DNA of 64,000 nt from Clostridiaceae bacterium (GCA_012840085.1 DUMB01000011.1:19519-83518), one strand, 5' to 3'; numbered from the stretch's first letter, positions 19,626-30,337 are shown. Notes: a model not told the origin generated them from the letters alone. Numbers and translations: made by a program.

Positions 19626-21011
19626 ATGGCAATTGAAAAGTATGTTGGCAGACCGGATAGCAGATATGATAATGAGGTGTTCGATGAGTTAAGTGTTTTG
19701 GCGGAAAACTGCAGTCGTATAAATCCTGAGTTATATAATAAATATGAAGTGAAGCGGGGACTCCGTGATATCAGTGGCAGAGGAGTACTTGCAGGATTGA
19801 CTGAAATCGGCGAAGTTCATTCATATATAATAGATGAAAATGAAATGATACCGATTCCAGGCAAGCTATTTTACAGAGGCATAGATATAGATGACATAGT
19901 GGAAGGTTTTCTTAAAGACGGGCGTATGGGATTTGAAGAGACATGCTATTTGCTGTTGTTTGGAAAACTGCCTGACAGAAGTTCACTTGAGAATTTTGAA
20001 AAATTGCTTGCAGAATGCAGGACTCTGCCCGGAAGCTTTGTACGTGACATAATTATGAAGGCTCCCAGCAGGGACATTATGAATGTTATGTCAAGAAGTG
20101 TGTTAGCTTTATACAGCTACGATGATAAAGCTGATGACAACTCTGTAAAAAATGTAGTCAGGCAATGTGTTCAAATGATTGCATACTTCCCATTGCTTGC
20201 AGTGTATGGCTACCAGGCTTATAATCATTATCACGGGAAAAACAGCCTTATAATTCACAGCCCGAGAGATGATTACAGTACAGCGGAAAATATTCTGCAC
20301 ATGTTGAGGCCGACCAGTCAGTTTACAAAACTTGAAGCCACTCTTCTTGACCTTGCACTTGTGCTTCATGCAGAGCATGGCGGAGGTAACAACTCAACGT
20401 TTACAACTCATGTCGTGACATCAAGCGGAACTGATACATACTCAACCATGGCTGCCGCTCTGGGTTCTCTTAAAGGACCGAAGCACGGAGGAGCAAATAT
20501 AAAAGTTGTTAAGATGTTTGATGATATTAAGGAGAACGTAAAAGACTGGAAAGACGATGAAGAAATTACCGCATATCTTGATAAAATTCTTAACAAGCAA
20601 GCTTTTGACCGGTCCGGCTTGATTTATGGAGTAGGGCATGCCGTATATTCAGTTTCCGACCCAAGAGCTGTTATATTAAAGGAACACTGTGCTAGGCTTG
20701 CAAAAGATAAAGGACTGGAAAATGAATTTAACTTGTATGCAAAAGTAGAAGAGCTGGCTCCGAAGGTAATACAAAAACAGCGTAAAATGTATAAGGGCGT
20801 AAGTGCCAATGTTGATTTTTATTCAGGATTTGTATACAGGATGCTGGATATACCGGTCGAGCTGTTTACACCAATATTTGCTGTTTCAAGAATAGCCGGA
20901 TGGAGTGCTCACCGTATTGAGGAGATAGTTAACAGTGGCAAGATAATAAGGCCGGCATACAAGTGCATTGCTCCCAGACGTAATTACGTTCCGTTGGATG
21001 CAAGAGTGTAG
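19626..21011 (+). CDS. gltA: citrate synthase
   Basis: IPGKLFYRGIDIDDI, LHAEHGGGNNSTFTTHVVTSSGTD, GLIYGVGHAVYSVSDPR and VDFYSGFVYRMLDIP motifs. Confidence 0.95.
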   Translation: MAIEKYVGRPDSRYDNEVFDELSVLAENCSRINPELYNKYEVKRGLRDISGRGVLAGLTEIGEVHSYIIDENEMIPIPGKLFYRGIDIDDIVEGFLKDGRMGFEETCYLLLFGKLPDRSSLENFEKLLAECRTLPGSFVRDIIMKAPSRDIMNVMSRSVLALYSYDDKADDNSVKNVVRQCVQMIAYFPLLAVYGYQAYNHYHGKNSLIIHSPRDDYSTAENILHMLRPTSQFTKLEATLLDLALVLHAEHGGGNNSTFTTHVVTSSGTDTYSTMAAALGSLKGPKHGGANIKVVKMFDDIKENVKDWKDDEEITAYLDKILNKQAFDRSGLIYGVGHAVYSVSDPRAVILKEHCARLAKDKGLENEFNLYAKVEELAPKVIQKQRKMYKGVSANVDFYSGFVYRMLDIPVELFTPIFAVSRIAGWSAHRIEEIVNSGKIIRPAYKCIAPRRNYVPLDARV

Positions 21012-21102
21012 TGTAACTTATTGTGCAAGGTACTAATTTAACTTATTGTGACAGGTAATGATGCAGCACTAAAATAATGATGCTTGCAATTCGTGTATAA
21101 GG

Positions 21103-21152
21103 GACAGTTCTCAACACTAAACACTCTTTAGTGATCAGAGAACTGTCTTTTT
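21103..21152 (+). terminator. intrinsic terminator after citrate synthase (GACAGTTCTC-type)
   Basis: GACAGTTCTC-aa-CACTAAA-cactc-TTTAGTG-atca-GAGAACTGTC followed by TTTTTT. Confidence 0.85.
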
Positions 21153-21274
21153 TAGGGCTCTGCGTCAATAATTGAGTTGAGGCTCAAGTAAAATGAGATA
21201 TGATCATATTTTGCCATGGTCACTTCCTTTGCAACCTGCATAGATTGTTAGTAGGTGAAAAAGGAGGTTGTGTT

Positions 21275-22690
21275 ATGCTCATTTACGTGGTTAAAAGAGG
21301 AGATACGCTCTGGCAGATAGCTTCCAATTATCGTGTGCCAATTCAACGGATAATAGATGTAAATGGATTGGAGTATCCCAATCAGCTGATAATTGGCCAG
21401 GCATTAATAATTCCAACGGCAGATTCCGTCCATACAGTAAGAGCCGGAGAAACCCTTTGGCAAATTGCACAGAATTATGGAGCTACTGTGCAGGCAATTG
21501 TTCAGGCCAATAATATTTCTGACCCGTCCAATATCAGTCCAGGCCTTAATCTTTATATTCCAGCGCAGCGCCATCTTGTCCAGCCAGGAGAGACATTATC
21601 ACTCATTGCCGCAAGATATGGCGTAAGCTTGCAGAGCCTGATTGAAGTAAATAACATTGTAAATCCGGATATCATATATCCGGGAACGGTACTTTCCATT
21701 CCTCACAAACCAGGGCCTGGAATAAATGTAAACGGCTATATATATCAGCTGGGGGAACAGCAGGCTGCCATTGTGAGAGAAAACGGTGAACAGCTTACTT
21801 ACTTAAGTCCCTTTGCTTACAGAATACGGGAAGATGGAAGCCTGGAGCAAATATATGATACTCCTGCGATTAATGCTGCTTATGCAGAACGGGTTGTCCC
21901 AATGATGGCCATTACAAACTTTACATCAACAGAACTGGGGCAAAACCTTGCCCATGTTGTTCTGTCCAGCCCTGAAATTCAGGAGCGTCTGCTTGACAAT
22001 ATTGTCAGTATAATGAGAAACAAGGGATACCAGGGATTAAATATCGATTTTGAAAATGTACTTCCTGCCGACCGCGAGCTTTATAACAGCTTTCTCGTCA
22101 GGGCGGTTAACCGCCTGCATCGTGAAGGGTATTTCGTGTCAAGCGCACTAGCGCCGAAAACAAGCGCGGAGCAAGTTGGTTTGTTGTATGAAGCTCATGA
22201 CTACGAAGCACACGGCAGAGTTGTTGACTTTGTCATATTGATGACATATGAATGGGGTTACAGGCTCGGTCCGCCACAGGCTATTTCGCCCTTAAATCAG
22301 ATCAGGCGTGTTCTTGACTATGCAGTTTCAGTAATACCAAGACAGAAAATATTTTTTGGATTCCAGCTGTACGCTCGTGATTGGCTGCTTCCACACGTTC
22401 AGGGACAGCAGGCTGAGACTTTCAGCAATCAGGAGGCAATACGCAGGGCAGTGATGTACGGTACCGTTATTCAGTACGATACTGTAGCCCAGTCGCCGTT
22501 TTTCCGTTATAGGGACGGACAGGGAAGAATGCATGAAGTATGGTTTGAAGATGCCCGAAGCGCACAAGCGAAGTTCAATACAGTAAAGGAATACGGATTA
22601 AGCGGTATCAGTTATTGGGCCCTGGGATATCCTTTCCCGCAAAATTGGGTTTTGCTTGAGGATAATTTTACTGTCAGAAAGCTGATATAA
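21275..22690 (+). CDS. LysM-repeat GH18 glycosidase (YaaH/SleL-like spore peptidoglycan hydrolase)
   Basis: Three LysM motifs (VKRGDTLWQIASNY, VRAGETLWQIAQNYG, VQPGETLSLIAARYG) plus GH18 GLNIDFENV; ATG at 21275 after aaaggagg. Confidence 0.92.
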   Translation: MLIYVVKRGDTLWQIASNYRVPIQRIIDVNGLEYPNQLIIGQALIIPTADSVHTVRAGETLWQIAQNYGATVQAIVQANNISDPSNISPGLNLYIPAQRHLVQPGETLSLIAARYGVSLQSLIEVNNIVNPDIIYPGTVLSIPHKPGPGINVNGYIYQLGEQQAAIVRENGEQLTYLSPFAYRIREDGSLEQIYDTPAINAAYAERVVPMMAITNFTSTELGQNLAHVVLSSPEIQERLLDNIVSIMRNKGYQGLNIDFENVLPADRELYNSFLVRAVNRLHREGYFVSSALAPKTSAEQVGLLYEAHDYEAHGRVVDFVILMTYEWGYRLGPPQAISPLNQIRRVLDYAVSVIPRQKIFFGFQLYARDWLLPHVQGQQAETFSNQEAIRRAVMYGTVIQYDTVAQSPFFRYRDGQGRMHEVWFEDARSAQAKFNTVKEYGLSGISYWALGYPFPQNWVLLEDNFTVRKLI

Positions 22691-22691
22691 T

Positions 22692-22792
22692 TTGATGTGC
22701 CGGTATTCCGGCAGCAGAAGTTCCGGGTATGAGAACCAATAAAAGCTATCCATTAGAGCTATCCAAAATGCTATTCCAACTGGCATGGCAAG
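22692..22792 (+). mobile_element. ~100-bp MITE-like repeat, copy A (degenerate)
   Basis: TTGATGTGCCGGTATTCCGGCAGCAGAAGTTCCG...TGGCATGGCAA aligns with copies B and C. Confidence 0.65.
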
Positions 22793-22863
22793 TTAGTACA
22801 AATTAATGTGTAGAAATATGGGGACAGCCATATGTCCCCTGAGTTTTTATATTGTTTATATTG

Positions 22864-23250
22864 TTAACCCAGATTGCCTATCATCAATGTTGTTCCCGGC
22901 TGCATGTCATTAATCTGAGGCCGCCTGTAGCCGTTTTGCCTGCTGCCAGGCTTGATAAATCCAAAGTACAGCATTGCAAGTATTGCAAACAAAATTATTA
23001 TAAATACAATTTTATTTTTCCGGCTTTTTGCCAGCCAACATCTGATTGACACTACAATCTGCTTTAGAGTGTGAAAAATAGAATTAGGATTATATATGAA
23101 CTCATTTCTACACAGAGGACACACTACGGAGATTTTTCCCTTATCCAGGGGCACTCTCAGCTTAGTGAAGCAGCGGCCGCATTTTATAATAATTTTATTA
23201 TCTATTGAATAGTTAGAATAATTATAATAATTCGAATAATTCATTCTCAT
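22864..23250 (-). CDS. zinc-ribbon membrane protein, hypothetical
   Basis: CGRCFTKLRVPLDKGKISVVCPLCRNEF zinc ribbon plus one TM segment. Confidence 0.7.
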   Translation of the reverse strand: MRMNYSNYYNYSNYSIDNKIIIKCGRCFTKLRVPLDKGKISVVCPLCRNEFIYNPNSIFHTLKQIVVSIRCWLAKSRKNKIVFIIILFAILAMLYFGFIKPGSRQNGYRRPQINDMQPGTTLMIGNLG

Positions 23251-23480
23251 ATATTTTCCTCCAAATCAAACAGCGCAATTGATTACTGAAATATTGATAT
23301 TCCATTGAGATAATATATTAGTAATTATATCATACAATAATTCCATTTGCCTCATCTGTAAGCAGCTTTGTATAGAGGATTTATTGGATAATTGTAGAAT
23401 AATATAAATGGAACTTTTTTATATATTTTATATATATATTTTTAAATTTGATTAACAATTGTTACAGGAGGAATAATTCA

Positions 23481-24548
23481 ATGGTTATATCAAGCAAGTT
23501 GTTTGGAACAACACATGAAGGGAAAGAAGTATATATTTATGAGCTTTCAAATTCAAAGGGAATGACTGCCGAAATAATTAATTACGGCGGTATTGTGGTT
23601 TCGCTCAATGTGCCTGACAGGAACGGAAAGATTGACGATGTTGTGCTGGGATATGACAAGCTTGAGGACTATGAGAATAAAAATAATCCTTATTTTGGAG
23701 CAATTATCGGGCGCCACGCGAACAGAATTGAAGATTCGGTATTTGAAATAAACGGGAAAGAATACCGCTTGAATGCTAACGAGGGGGAAAACCATTTGCA
23801 CGGTGGTCTCAAAGGTTTTGACAAAGTAGTATGGAATGCCGAAATAATAAAAAACAGTGATGGCGAGTGTCTGCAGCTTAGCTATACAAGTCCTGACGGA
23901 GAAGAGAATTACCCGGGCAATTTGGATACAAAAGTTACATATACCCTGACAAATGATAATGCCTTAAGAATTGACTATTATGCAGTTTCTGACAAGGATA
24001 CTGTGGTAAATCTTACAAATCACTCTTATTTTAATTTGTCAGGCCACGGTAAAGGTGATATTACCGAACACAAGGTTATGATTAACGCAGACAAATTCAC
24101 AGCGATAAATGAAGAGTGTTTGCCTACAGGTGAAATCAGGGAAGTAAAGGGTACACCAATGGATTTTACAGCTCTGACTGCTATAAAACCAGGCCTGTCC
24201 AGTGGATATGAGCAGATAATCTTTGGAAAAGGCTATGATCATAACTTTGTCCTTAACGTAAGCGGAAAGGATATCGAAAAGGCAGCTGAAGTATTTGATG
24301 AGAAAAGCGGGAGATTGATGGAAGTATATACAACAAAACCGGGCATACAGTTTTATACAGGGAATTTCCTTAGTGATGACTGCATTGGAAAGGGTGGTAC
24401 CCGTTACGGTATGAGAAGCGGTTTGTGCCTTGAGACCCAGTATTTTCCCAATGCAATGAAGCATAAACACTTTCCTTCCCCTGTACTCAGGGCAGGACAG
24501 GAATACAGACATACTACAATCTATAAGTTTTCAGTAAAAAATTTATAA
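23481..24548 (+). CDS. galM: aldose 1-epimerase / galactose mutarotase
   Basis: GAIIGRHANRIEDSVFEINGKEYRLNANEGENHLHGG and LTNHSYFNLSGHG motifs; RBS aggagg. Confidence 0.94.
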   Translation: MVISSKLFGTTHEGKEVYIYELSNSKGMTAEIINYGGIVVSLNVPDRNGKIDDVVLGYDKLEDYENKNNPYFGAIIGRHANRIEDSVFEINGKEYRLNANEGENHLHGGLKGFDKVVWNAEIIKNSDGECLQLSYTSPDGEENYPGNLDTKVTYTLTNDNALRIDYYAVSDKDTVVNLTNHSYFNLSGHGKGDITEHKVMINADKFTAINEECLPTGEIREVKGTPMDFTALTAIKPGLSSGYEQIIFGKGYDHNFVLNVSGKDIEKAAEVFDEKSGRLMEVYTTKPGIQFYTGNFLSDDCIGKGGTRYGMRSGLCLETQYFPNAMKHKHFPSPVLRAGQEYRHTTIYKFSVKNL

Positions 24549-24737
24549 GCATTCAGTAAAAACTATGAAGATATATTATGTGAAGTAATTATGAGCAATA
24601 TATTATAAAGTGATTAGCGTAAAAGTAATTAGAAATATAGTAATAAGTAAAGAATTAATCAATAAAGAATTAACCTGAAGTAATGAATTAATAAGAAAAA
24701 GTAATAAGTTAAAGAAGTAATTAGCAATAAGCAAAAA

Positions 24738-24786
24738 GGAACAGTTCCTGGGGAGGAAATGGTTTTTTCTGCCTGAGAGCTGTTCC
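24738..24786 (+). terminator. stem-loop after galM region
   Basis: GGAACAG...CTGTTCC. Confidence 0.45.
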
Positions 24787-24905
24787 TGTTTATATCTGTT
24801 TTTTTCTTTTGATGTGATATAATATATCACATTAAAAAGTACAACAATTATATTATAAAGAAGTATAACAATTTTATTATAACGGAAATGAGGAATTTTA
24901 TAGGC

Positions 24906-26312
24906 ATGAAAGTGTTAATTGTCGGTGCTGGCAAGCTGGGTTATAAGCTCGCAGAGTCTTTATCCAGCAGAAATGTGCAAATAACTATAATGGACTCAAG
25001 TTATGAAGTTTCTGAAAGACTGAACGATCAGCTGGATGTTTTGGTGGTAACAGCCAGCGGTATTCAGGTTGATGTGTTAAAAGAACTGGATATTCACACT
25101 TATGATCTGACTATAGCTGTTACCGAAAGCGATGAAACCAATATAATAATTTGTTCCTTCTCAAAAAAGCTTGGCTGCAAAAGAGCCATTGCAAGAGTAA
25201 GAAACCCTGAATATGCGCAAAACATTGGATTTGTGAAATCCACAATGGATATTGACTATATAATAAATCCTGAGCTTGACACTGCAAAGGAAATAATTAG
25301 ATATCTGTTCAGAAGTTCATCATTTTATTGGGCGGATTTTGCAGACGGCAGAATTGTAATGACAGATTTCTTTGCCAGGAATCTGCCAGGGTTTGTGGGA
25401 AATAAGATAATGGACCTTGAAAATATTAATAACATGCTGATTACTTCCATCAACAGAAACGGTGAAATTATTATACCTGATGGTTCAAGCACAATTCTGG
25501 AGCATGATATTGTTTATGTTATAGGTGAAAAGGATAGCATAAGCCAGCTTGCCCAAAGGTACAAAGTTTCATTGCCAACCAAGTATATCAGAAAAGTAAT
25601 GATACTGGGCGGTGGAAGAATAGGTTACTATTTAGGCAAAAGGCTTGGTGAAATGGGTATTTCGGTTAAAATCATAGAAAAGGACAGGGAACGTTGTGAC
25701 TATCTGTCTGAAGAATTAAGCAATGCTCTGGTTATTTGCGGTGACGGCACAGATATAAACTTACTGAAAGAGGAAGATATATCTTCAATGGATGCATTTA
25801 TAGGTGTCACAGGATTTGATGAAGAGAACCTCCTCATGACACTTATGGCAAAACAGGTTGGAGTTAAGAAAACAATTGCAAAAGTCAGTAAGCCAAGTTA
25901 TGTAAAAATTATTGAGAATCTTGGTGTTGATATCGCCCTGAGTCCAATAGACATTACGTCAAGTGAGATTGTCAAGCTTGTCAGGGGAGAAAGGTTTTTA
26001 TCGGTATCACTTCTTTTGGGAGGACAAGCGGAAATAAATGAAATAGTTGCAGACAGCCGTATGCCTATAATTGGAAAGCGAATATCTGAAATGGGCTTGC
26101 CAAAAGGCGTGATAATAGGGGCTATTGAACACAAAGGAAAAGTTATTGTACCGAATGGTAATTCAGTTATACATGACGGGGATAAGTTTGTTGTATTTTG
26201 CATGTCATCAAAGCTTTCGGTACTGGATACCTTTTTTGGCTATAATAGGGGAGGCGTGTTTAGTGAATTACGGAATCATAGTAAGGGTTTTGGGAAACAT
26301 CATAATGCTTGA
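24906..26312 (+). CDS. trkA: Trk system potassium uptake protein TrkA (two RCK units)
   Basis: Two NAD-binding GxGxxG units (VLIVGAGKLGYKLAESL and VMILGGGRIGYYLGKRL). Confidence 0.93.
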   Translation: MKVLIVGAGKLGYKLAESLSSRNVQITIMDSSYEVSERLNDQLDVLVVTASGIQVDVLKELDIHTYDLTIAVTESDETNIIICSFSKKLGCKRAIARVRNPEYAQNIGFVKSTMDIDYIINPELDTAKEIIRYLFRSSSFYWADFADGRIVMTDFFARNLPGFVGNKIMDLENINNMLITSINRNGEIIIPDGSSTILEHDIVYVIGEKDSISQLAQRYKVSLPTKYIRKVMILGGGRIGYYLGKRLGEMGISVKIIEKDRERCDYLSEELSNALVICGDGTDINLLKEEDISSMDAFIGVTGFDEENLLMTLMAKQVGVKKTIAKVSKPSYVKIIENLGVDIALSPIDITSSEIVKLVRGERFLSVSLLLGGQAEINEIVADSRMPIIGKRISEMGLPKGVIIGAIEHKGKVIVPNGNSVIHDGDKFVVFCMSSKLSVLDTFFGYNRGGVFSELRNHSKGFGKHHNA

Positions 26313-27711
26313 AGCGGCAAGCATGTCCCTGCCTTTATTAATTTCAATTATATATAAACAGAAAGATACCATGGCTTTTGCTGTTTGTATTGCTTTGACC
26401 GGGATCCTGGGCTTTGCTATGTCAAATCTCCCCAGCCGAAGCGATACAATAAAAATTAGAGAGGGTGTTGTGATTGTATCTCTGGGGTGGTTCCTGATTT
26501 CGGTATTTGGTTCCATTCCTTTTGTTTTTTCCGGTGCAGTAGACTCTTTTGTTGATGCTTTTTTTGAAACTGTATCTGGTTTTACTACAACGGGTGCAAC
26601 TGTAATTAATAATGTTGAGGCTCTGCCAAAGGGGTTGCTGTTCTGGAGATCCTTTACCCATTGGATTGGGGGTATGGGAATACTTGTATTTACAGTAGCA
26701 TTTTTACCTGCCATGGGTATAGGCAGTTTTCAGCTCTATAAAGCTGAAAGCCCCGGACCTACTGCAGACAGAATTGTTCCCAGATTAAGGGATATGGCTA
26801 AGATACTTTATATGATCTACATAAGCATGACAGTACTGGAAATTATATTGTTAGTACTGGGAGGAATGTCGCTGTTTGAATCAGCATTGTATACTTTTGG
26901 TTCGGTGGGAACCGGAGGATTTTCCACCAGAAACGCCAGTGTAGCAGCTTACGACAGTACTTACATCCACATTGTTATATCAGTATTTTTGATTTTGTCA
27001 GGAGTAAATTTTCAATTATACTATATAATGTTTAAGGGAAGGATAAAAGAGGCGTTGAAAGATCAGGAGTTGAGATTTTATATTGGCGTTATTGCAATAA
27101 GTGTTATTCTCATAGCTCTTGATATTCATTTCAGTATATATAAAAATTTTGGCAAGTCCTTGAGAGATTCCCTTTTTCAGGTGAGTTCCATTATCACCAC
27201 GACAGGCTATTCTACTGCCAATTATGATAATTGGCCGACATTTAGCAAAGGTATTCTTTTTATTCTTATGTTTATTGGAGGATGTGCCGGATCCACTGCC
27301 GGAGGAATGAAGAGCATAAGAATACTCGTGCTTATTAAAATGATAAAACGGGAAATAATGAAAATATTCCATCCAAGGGCTGTAGTACCTGTCAAACTGG
27401 GACATAAGGTTCTGCCGAACGATTTGCTCATAAGCATATCGACTTTTTCCATACTATACATATTTATTTTTGTGTTAGGAACTTTAATTGTATCTCTTGA
27501 AGGTATAGACCTGGTGAGCGCTTCAAGTGCTGTCGCGGCAACACTTGGCAATATTGGTATTGGACTGGGATTAGTCGGACCCGCACAAAATTTCAGTCAA
27601 TTCAGTGAACCGATAAAATTCCTGTTTTCATTTTTAATGCTGATTGGCCGACTTGAGATTTTTACAGTGCTGGCACTGTTTAGCCAGAAGTTCTGGAAAA
27701 ATGAATTTTAA
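26263..27711 (+). CDS. trkH: TrkH family potassium uptake protein
   Basis: TVSGFTTTGATV, FTHWIGGMGILVF, GGCAGSTAGGMKSIRI; GTG at 26263 gives the usual MNYxIIVRVLG N-terminus. Confidence 0.92.
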   Translation: MNYGIIVRVLGNIIMLEAASMSLPLLISIIYKQKDTMAFAVCIALTGILGFAMSNLPSRSDTIKIREGVVIVSLGWFLISVFGSIPFVFSGAVDSFVDAFFETVSGFTTTGATVINNVEALPKGLLFWRSFTHWIGGMGILVFTVAFLPAMGIGSFQLYKAESPGPTADRIVPRLRDMAKILYMIYISMTVLEIILLVLGGMSLFESALYTFGSVGTGGFSTRNASVAAYDSTYIHIVISVFLILSGVNFQLYYIMFKGRIKEALKDQELRFYIGVIAISVILIALDIHFSIYKNFGKSLRDSLFQVSSIITTTGYSTANYDNWPTFSKGILFILMFIGGCAGSTAGGMKSIRILVLIKMIKREIMKIFHPRAVVPVKLGHKVLPNDLLISISTFSILYIFIFVLGTLIVSLEGIDLVSASSAVAATLGNIGIGLGLVGPAQNFSQFSEPIKFLFSFLMLIGRLEIFTVLALFSQKFWKNEF

Positions 27712-27749
27712 TAAGATGGAGGTTTTGCCATTAAGAAGGAGGGAATATA

Positions 27750-28709
27750 GTGAGCATAAAGAGTTTTTTAAAACTGGTTGAAATTCGTACCAAGCTTGCC
27801 AGCTTGATGCCGTTTTTACTCGGTACTGTTTATGCCTTGTATCATTTTCAAAGATTTAATTTTATCAATTTTATTCTTATGTTTGGCTCTCTTTTTATTT
27901 TTGATATGTTTACAACAGCATTAAACAACTATCTTGATTATAAGCGTGCAATCAAAAAACAAGGCTATAACTATGAAAAACACAATGCTATAGTAAAATA
28001 TAACCTGACAGAAACTTCGGTACTTGTTACTATTGCTATTTTGTTTTCTCTGGCAACAGCCCTTGGTATTGTGCTTTTTATCAATACAAATATCATTGTT
28101 CTTCTTGTGGGTATGTTGTCCTTCCTTGTGGGTATCTGTTATTCCTTTGGGCCGGTGCCTATTTCCAGAACACCTCTGGGAGAGATTTTTTCCGGATTTT
28201 TTATGGGATTTGTAATTTTATTTCTGGCAGCATATGTTCATGTATTTGATCAGGACATAGTGACTTTGAGCTTTGAGAGTTTCAGAATGTCTTTTAACAT
28301 AGATATTGTTGAGCTACTCTATATTTTCCTGTTATCTTTGATTCCCCAATGCGGCATAGCAAATATAATGCTGGCAAACAACATATGTGATATTGAGGAC
28401 GATATAGAAAACAGGCGCTATACTTTACCTATTTACATAGGAAAAGAAAGGGCATTATGGGTTTTTAAAGCCATTTATTATATTGCATTTGTGAATATTA
28501 TTATTCTTGTTGTATTTAAAATTGTTCCGTGGATATGTATTGCTGCCCTGCTTACATTCATTCCTGTAAATAAGCACATCAAGCTATTTTATGCCGAGCA
28601 GACCAAAAATAACACTTTTGACCTGTCAGTAAAGAATTTCCTCATGATGACTGGGGTTACTACATTACTGTTTTTTGCCGCATGGCTGGTTAGCCTTATT
28701 GTAAAATAG
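27750..28709 (+). CDS. UbiA family prenyltransferase (MenA-like)
   Basis: Polytopic; NNYLDYKRAI and ANNICDIEDDIENRRYTLPIYIG Asp-rich motifs. Confidence 0.85.
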   Translation: MSIKSFLKLVEIRTKLASLMPFLLGTVYALYHFQRFNFINFILMFGSLFIFDMFTTALNNYLDYKRAIKKQGYNYEKHNAIVKYNLTETSVLVTIAILFSLATALGIVLFINTNIIVLLVGMLSFLVGICYSFGPVPISRTPLGEIFSGFFMGFVILFLAAYVHVFDQDIVTLSFESFRMSFNIDIVELLYIFLLSLIPQCGIANIMLANNICDIEDDIENRRYTLPIYIGKERALWVFKAIYYIAFVNIIILVVFKIVPWICIAALLTFIPVNKHIKLFYAEQTKNNTFDLSVKNFLMMTGVTTLLFFAAWLVSLIVK

Positions 28710-28747
28710 GAAGAAGGAAAGTTGAATTTTCTTTCCTTCTTCCTATT
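28705..28747. terminator. stem-loop terminator between convergent genes
   Basis: AATAGGAAGAAGGAAAG-ttgaatttt-CTTTCCTTCTTCCTATT, perfect 17-bp arms. Confidence 0.85.
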
Positions 28748-28799
28748 ATTCCGAAATTTCCCATTAATTTAAATGGATAATGTTAATTATGGATAATTG

Positions 28800-30089
28800 C
28801 TACAGCACTTTCACAACATCATAAACTTGGCTTAAGACAAGCCAGTTTTGAGGGAAGTACCTTCCTATGGTCCAATAGCTTAAGCCACCTACGCGGAATT
28901 CATTTGCCAGTGTCAATTTCGCAAGGATGCTTCTTGCATCTTCAAACCATACTACATGTTGCCTGCCGTTGGCATCATAATAGTTGAAAAATGGCGCCTG
29001 GGCAGTCTGGTCAAATCTTATGACCGCTCCAACGTTTGCAGCAAGTTCAACAGCTCCGGGGTTGGATATTGTTCTTGCAGCTGTCCCAGGTGTATAAGGC
29101 AGTGTCCAGTCATATCCATAGTTTGGTATACCCATAAAGATCTTCTGCCTCGGGATAGCCGTAACCGCATAATTAAGAACCCTTCTGACTTCGTTTATTG
29201 GCGCTACTGCCATTGGTGGACCATATGTGTATCCCCATTCATAAGTCATAATTATAACATGGTCTACCAGAGCGCCGTGAACTGGGTAGTCATGAGCCTC
29301 GTAGAGCAATCCCTGCTGTGTGGCGGAAATTTTTGGAGCAATGGCAGTGGTTATTGTGTATCCGAGGGGTCTAAGGGTATTCACAATTCTTCTGAGGAAG
29401 TTGTTATAGCTTTCCCTGTCATATGGATAAATATATTCAAAGTCTATATCAAGTCCGTGATAATTTTTTTGTCTTAAAGTATTTACTACGTTATTTATCA
29501 AATTATTCTGGGCCTGGGAATCTGTAAGTATGGCATGAGCAATATCACTGCTAAATCCACCGCCTTCCCGGATGTTTGTAATAACCATAAGAGGAGCAAC
29601 CCTTGCTGCTCTGGCTGCCTGAATAAGTGGCTCATCAGGTATTGTAATAAGGCTGCCGTCGGATCTTACCTGGTAGCTGAATATACTCAGAAAAGTGAGA
29701 TGCGGTAGAGTCCTGTTCAGCACATCTCTGTTAATATTTGGAAACGCATACCCGTTTACCATAATGGGACCAAACCTGATTGTCCTGGGAGGTATGTTTA
29801 TTATCTGTCCAACGTAAATCAAAGCTGGATTAGTTATTTGGGGATTTGCAGCAATCAGAGCGTTGACGCTTACCCCATACTGTCTTGCAATGGAATATAA
29901 TGACTCGCCCGGTACTACTGCGTGCCTGCGAACACCTTCCAGAACAACTATTGTCTGTCCCACTACCAGTCTGTCGGGATTTGTCAGTTCATTGTCTGAA
30001 ATTATTTTTTGCGGTGAAACGCCGTATTGGCGTGCTATTGAATATATACTATCCCCTGGTCTTACAACATGGATAATCAAAATAATCAC
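28800..30089 (-). CDS. LysM-repeat GH18 glycosidase (YaaH/SleL-like), paralog of 21275..22690
   Basis: Two LysM motifs (VRPGDSIYSIARQYG, VPGESLYSIARQYG) and GH18 GLDIDFEYI; same C-terminal architecture. Confidence 0.92.
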   Translation of the reverse strand: MIILIIHVVRPGDSIYSIARQYGVSPQKIISDNELTNPDRLVVGQTIVVLEGVRRHAVVPGESLYSIARQYGVSVNALIAANPQITNPALIYVGQIINIPPRTIRFGPIMVNGYAFPNINRDVLNRTLPHLTFLSIFSYQVRSDGSLITIPDEPLIQAARAARVAPLMVITNIREGGGFSSDIAHAILTDSQAQNNLINNVVNTLRQKNYHGLDIDFEYIYPYDRESYNNFLRRIVNTLRPLGYTITTAIAPKISATQQGLLYEAHDYPVHGALVDHVIIMTYEWGYTYGPPMAVAPINEVRRVLNYAVTAIPRQKIFMGIPNYGYDWTLPYTPGTAARTISNPGAVELAANVGAVIRFDQTAQAPFFNYYDANGRQHVVWFEDARSILAKLTLANEFRVGGLSYWTIGRYFPQNWLVLSQVYDVVKVL

Positions 30090-30277
30090 ACTCCACCTAT
30101 TATATATTTCATTATATGAAGGTTAACAATAATAAGTTACAGTTAAGCACAAGGGATATAGTATATGGGAGGGACAGTTCTGCACCTTACGAACTTTAGT
30201 ATTCTAACTTGATATGAAATTTTGCAAAATAATCAATTGTTGAAAGCCGATTTTATATTGGTAAATAATAAATAAAT

Positions 30278-30337
30278 ACGATGATAGTAAAAACGATAAT
30301 AATAAAAACGATAATAATAAAAACAATAATAATAAAA
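30278..30337. repeat. 4 x 15-bp tandem repeat (ACGATAATAATAAAA)
   Basis: Four 15-bp units upstream of msrA. Confidence 0.85.

Noticed and set aside
23453-23464. TAACAATTGTTA palindrome before galM
   Set aside because: Short AT-rich palindrome adjacent to the RBS; plausible by chance.
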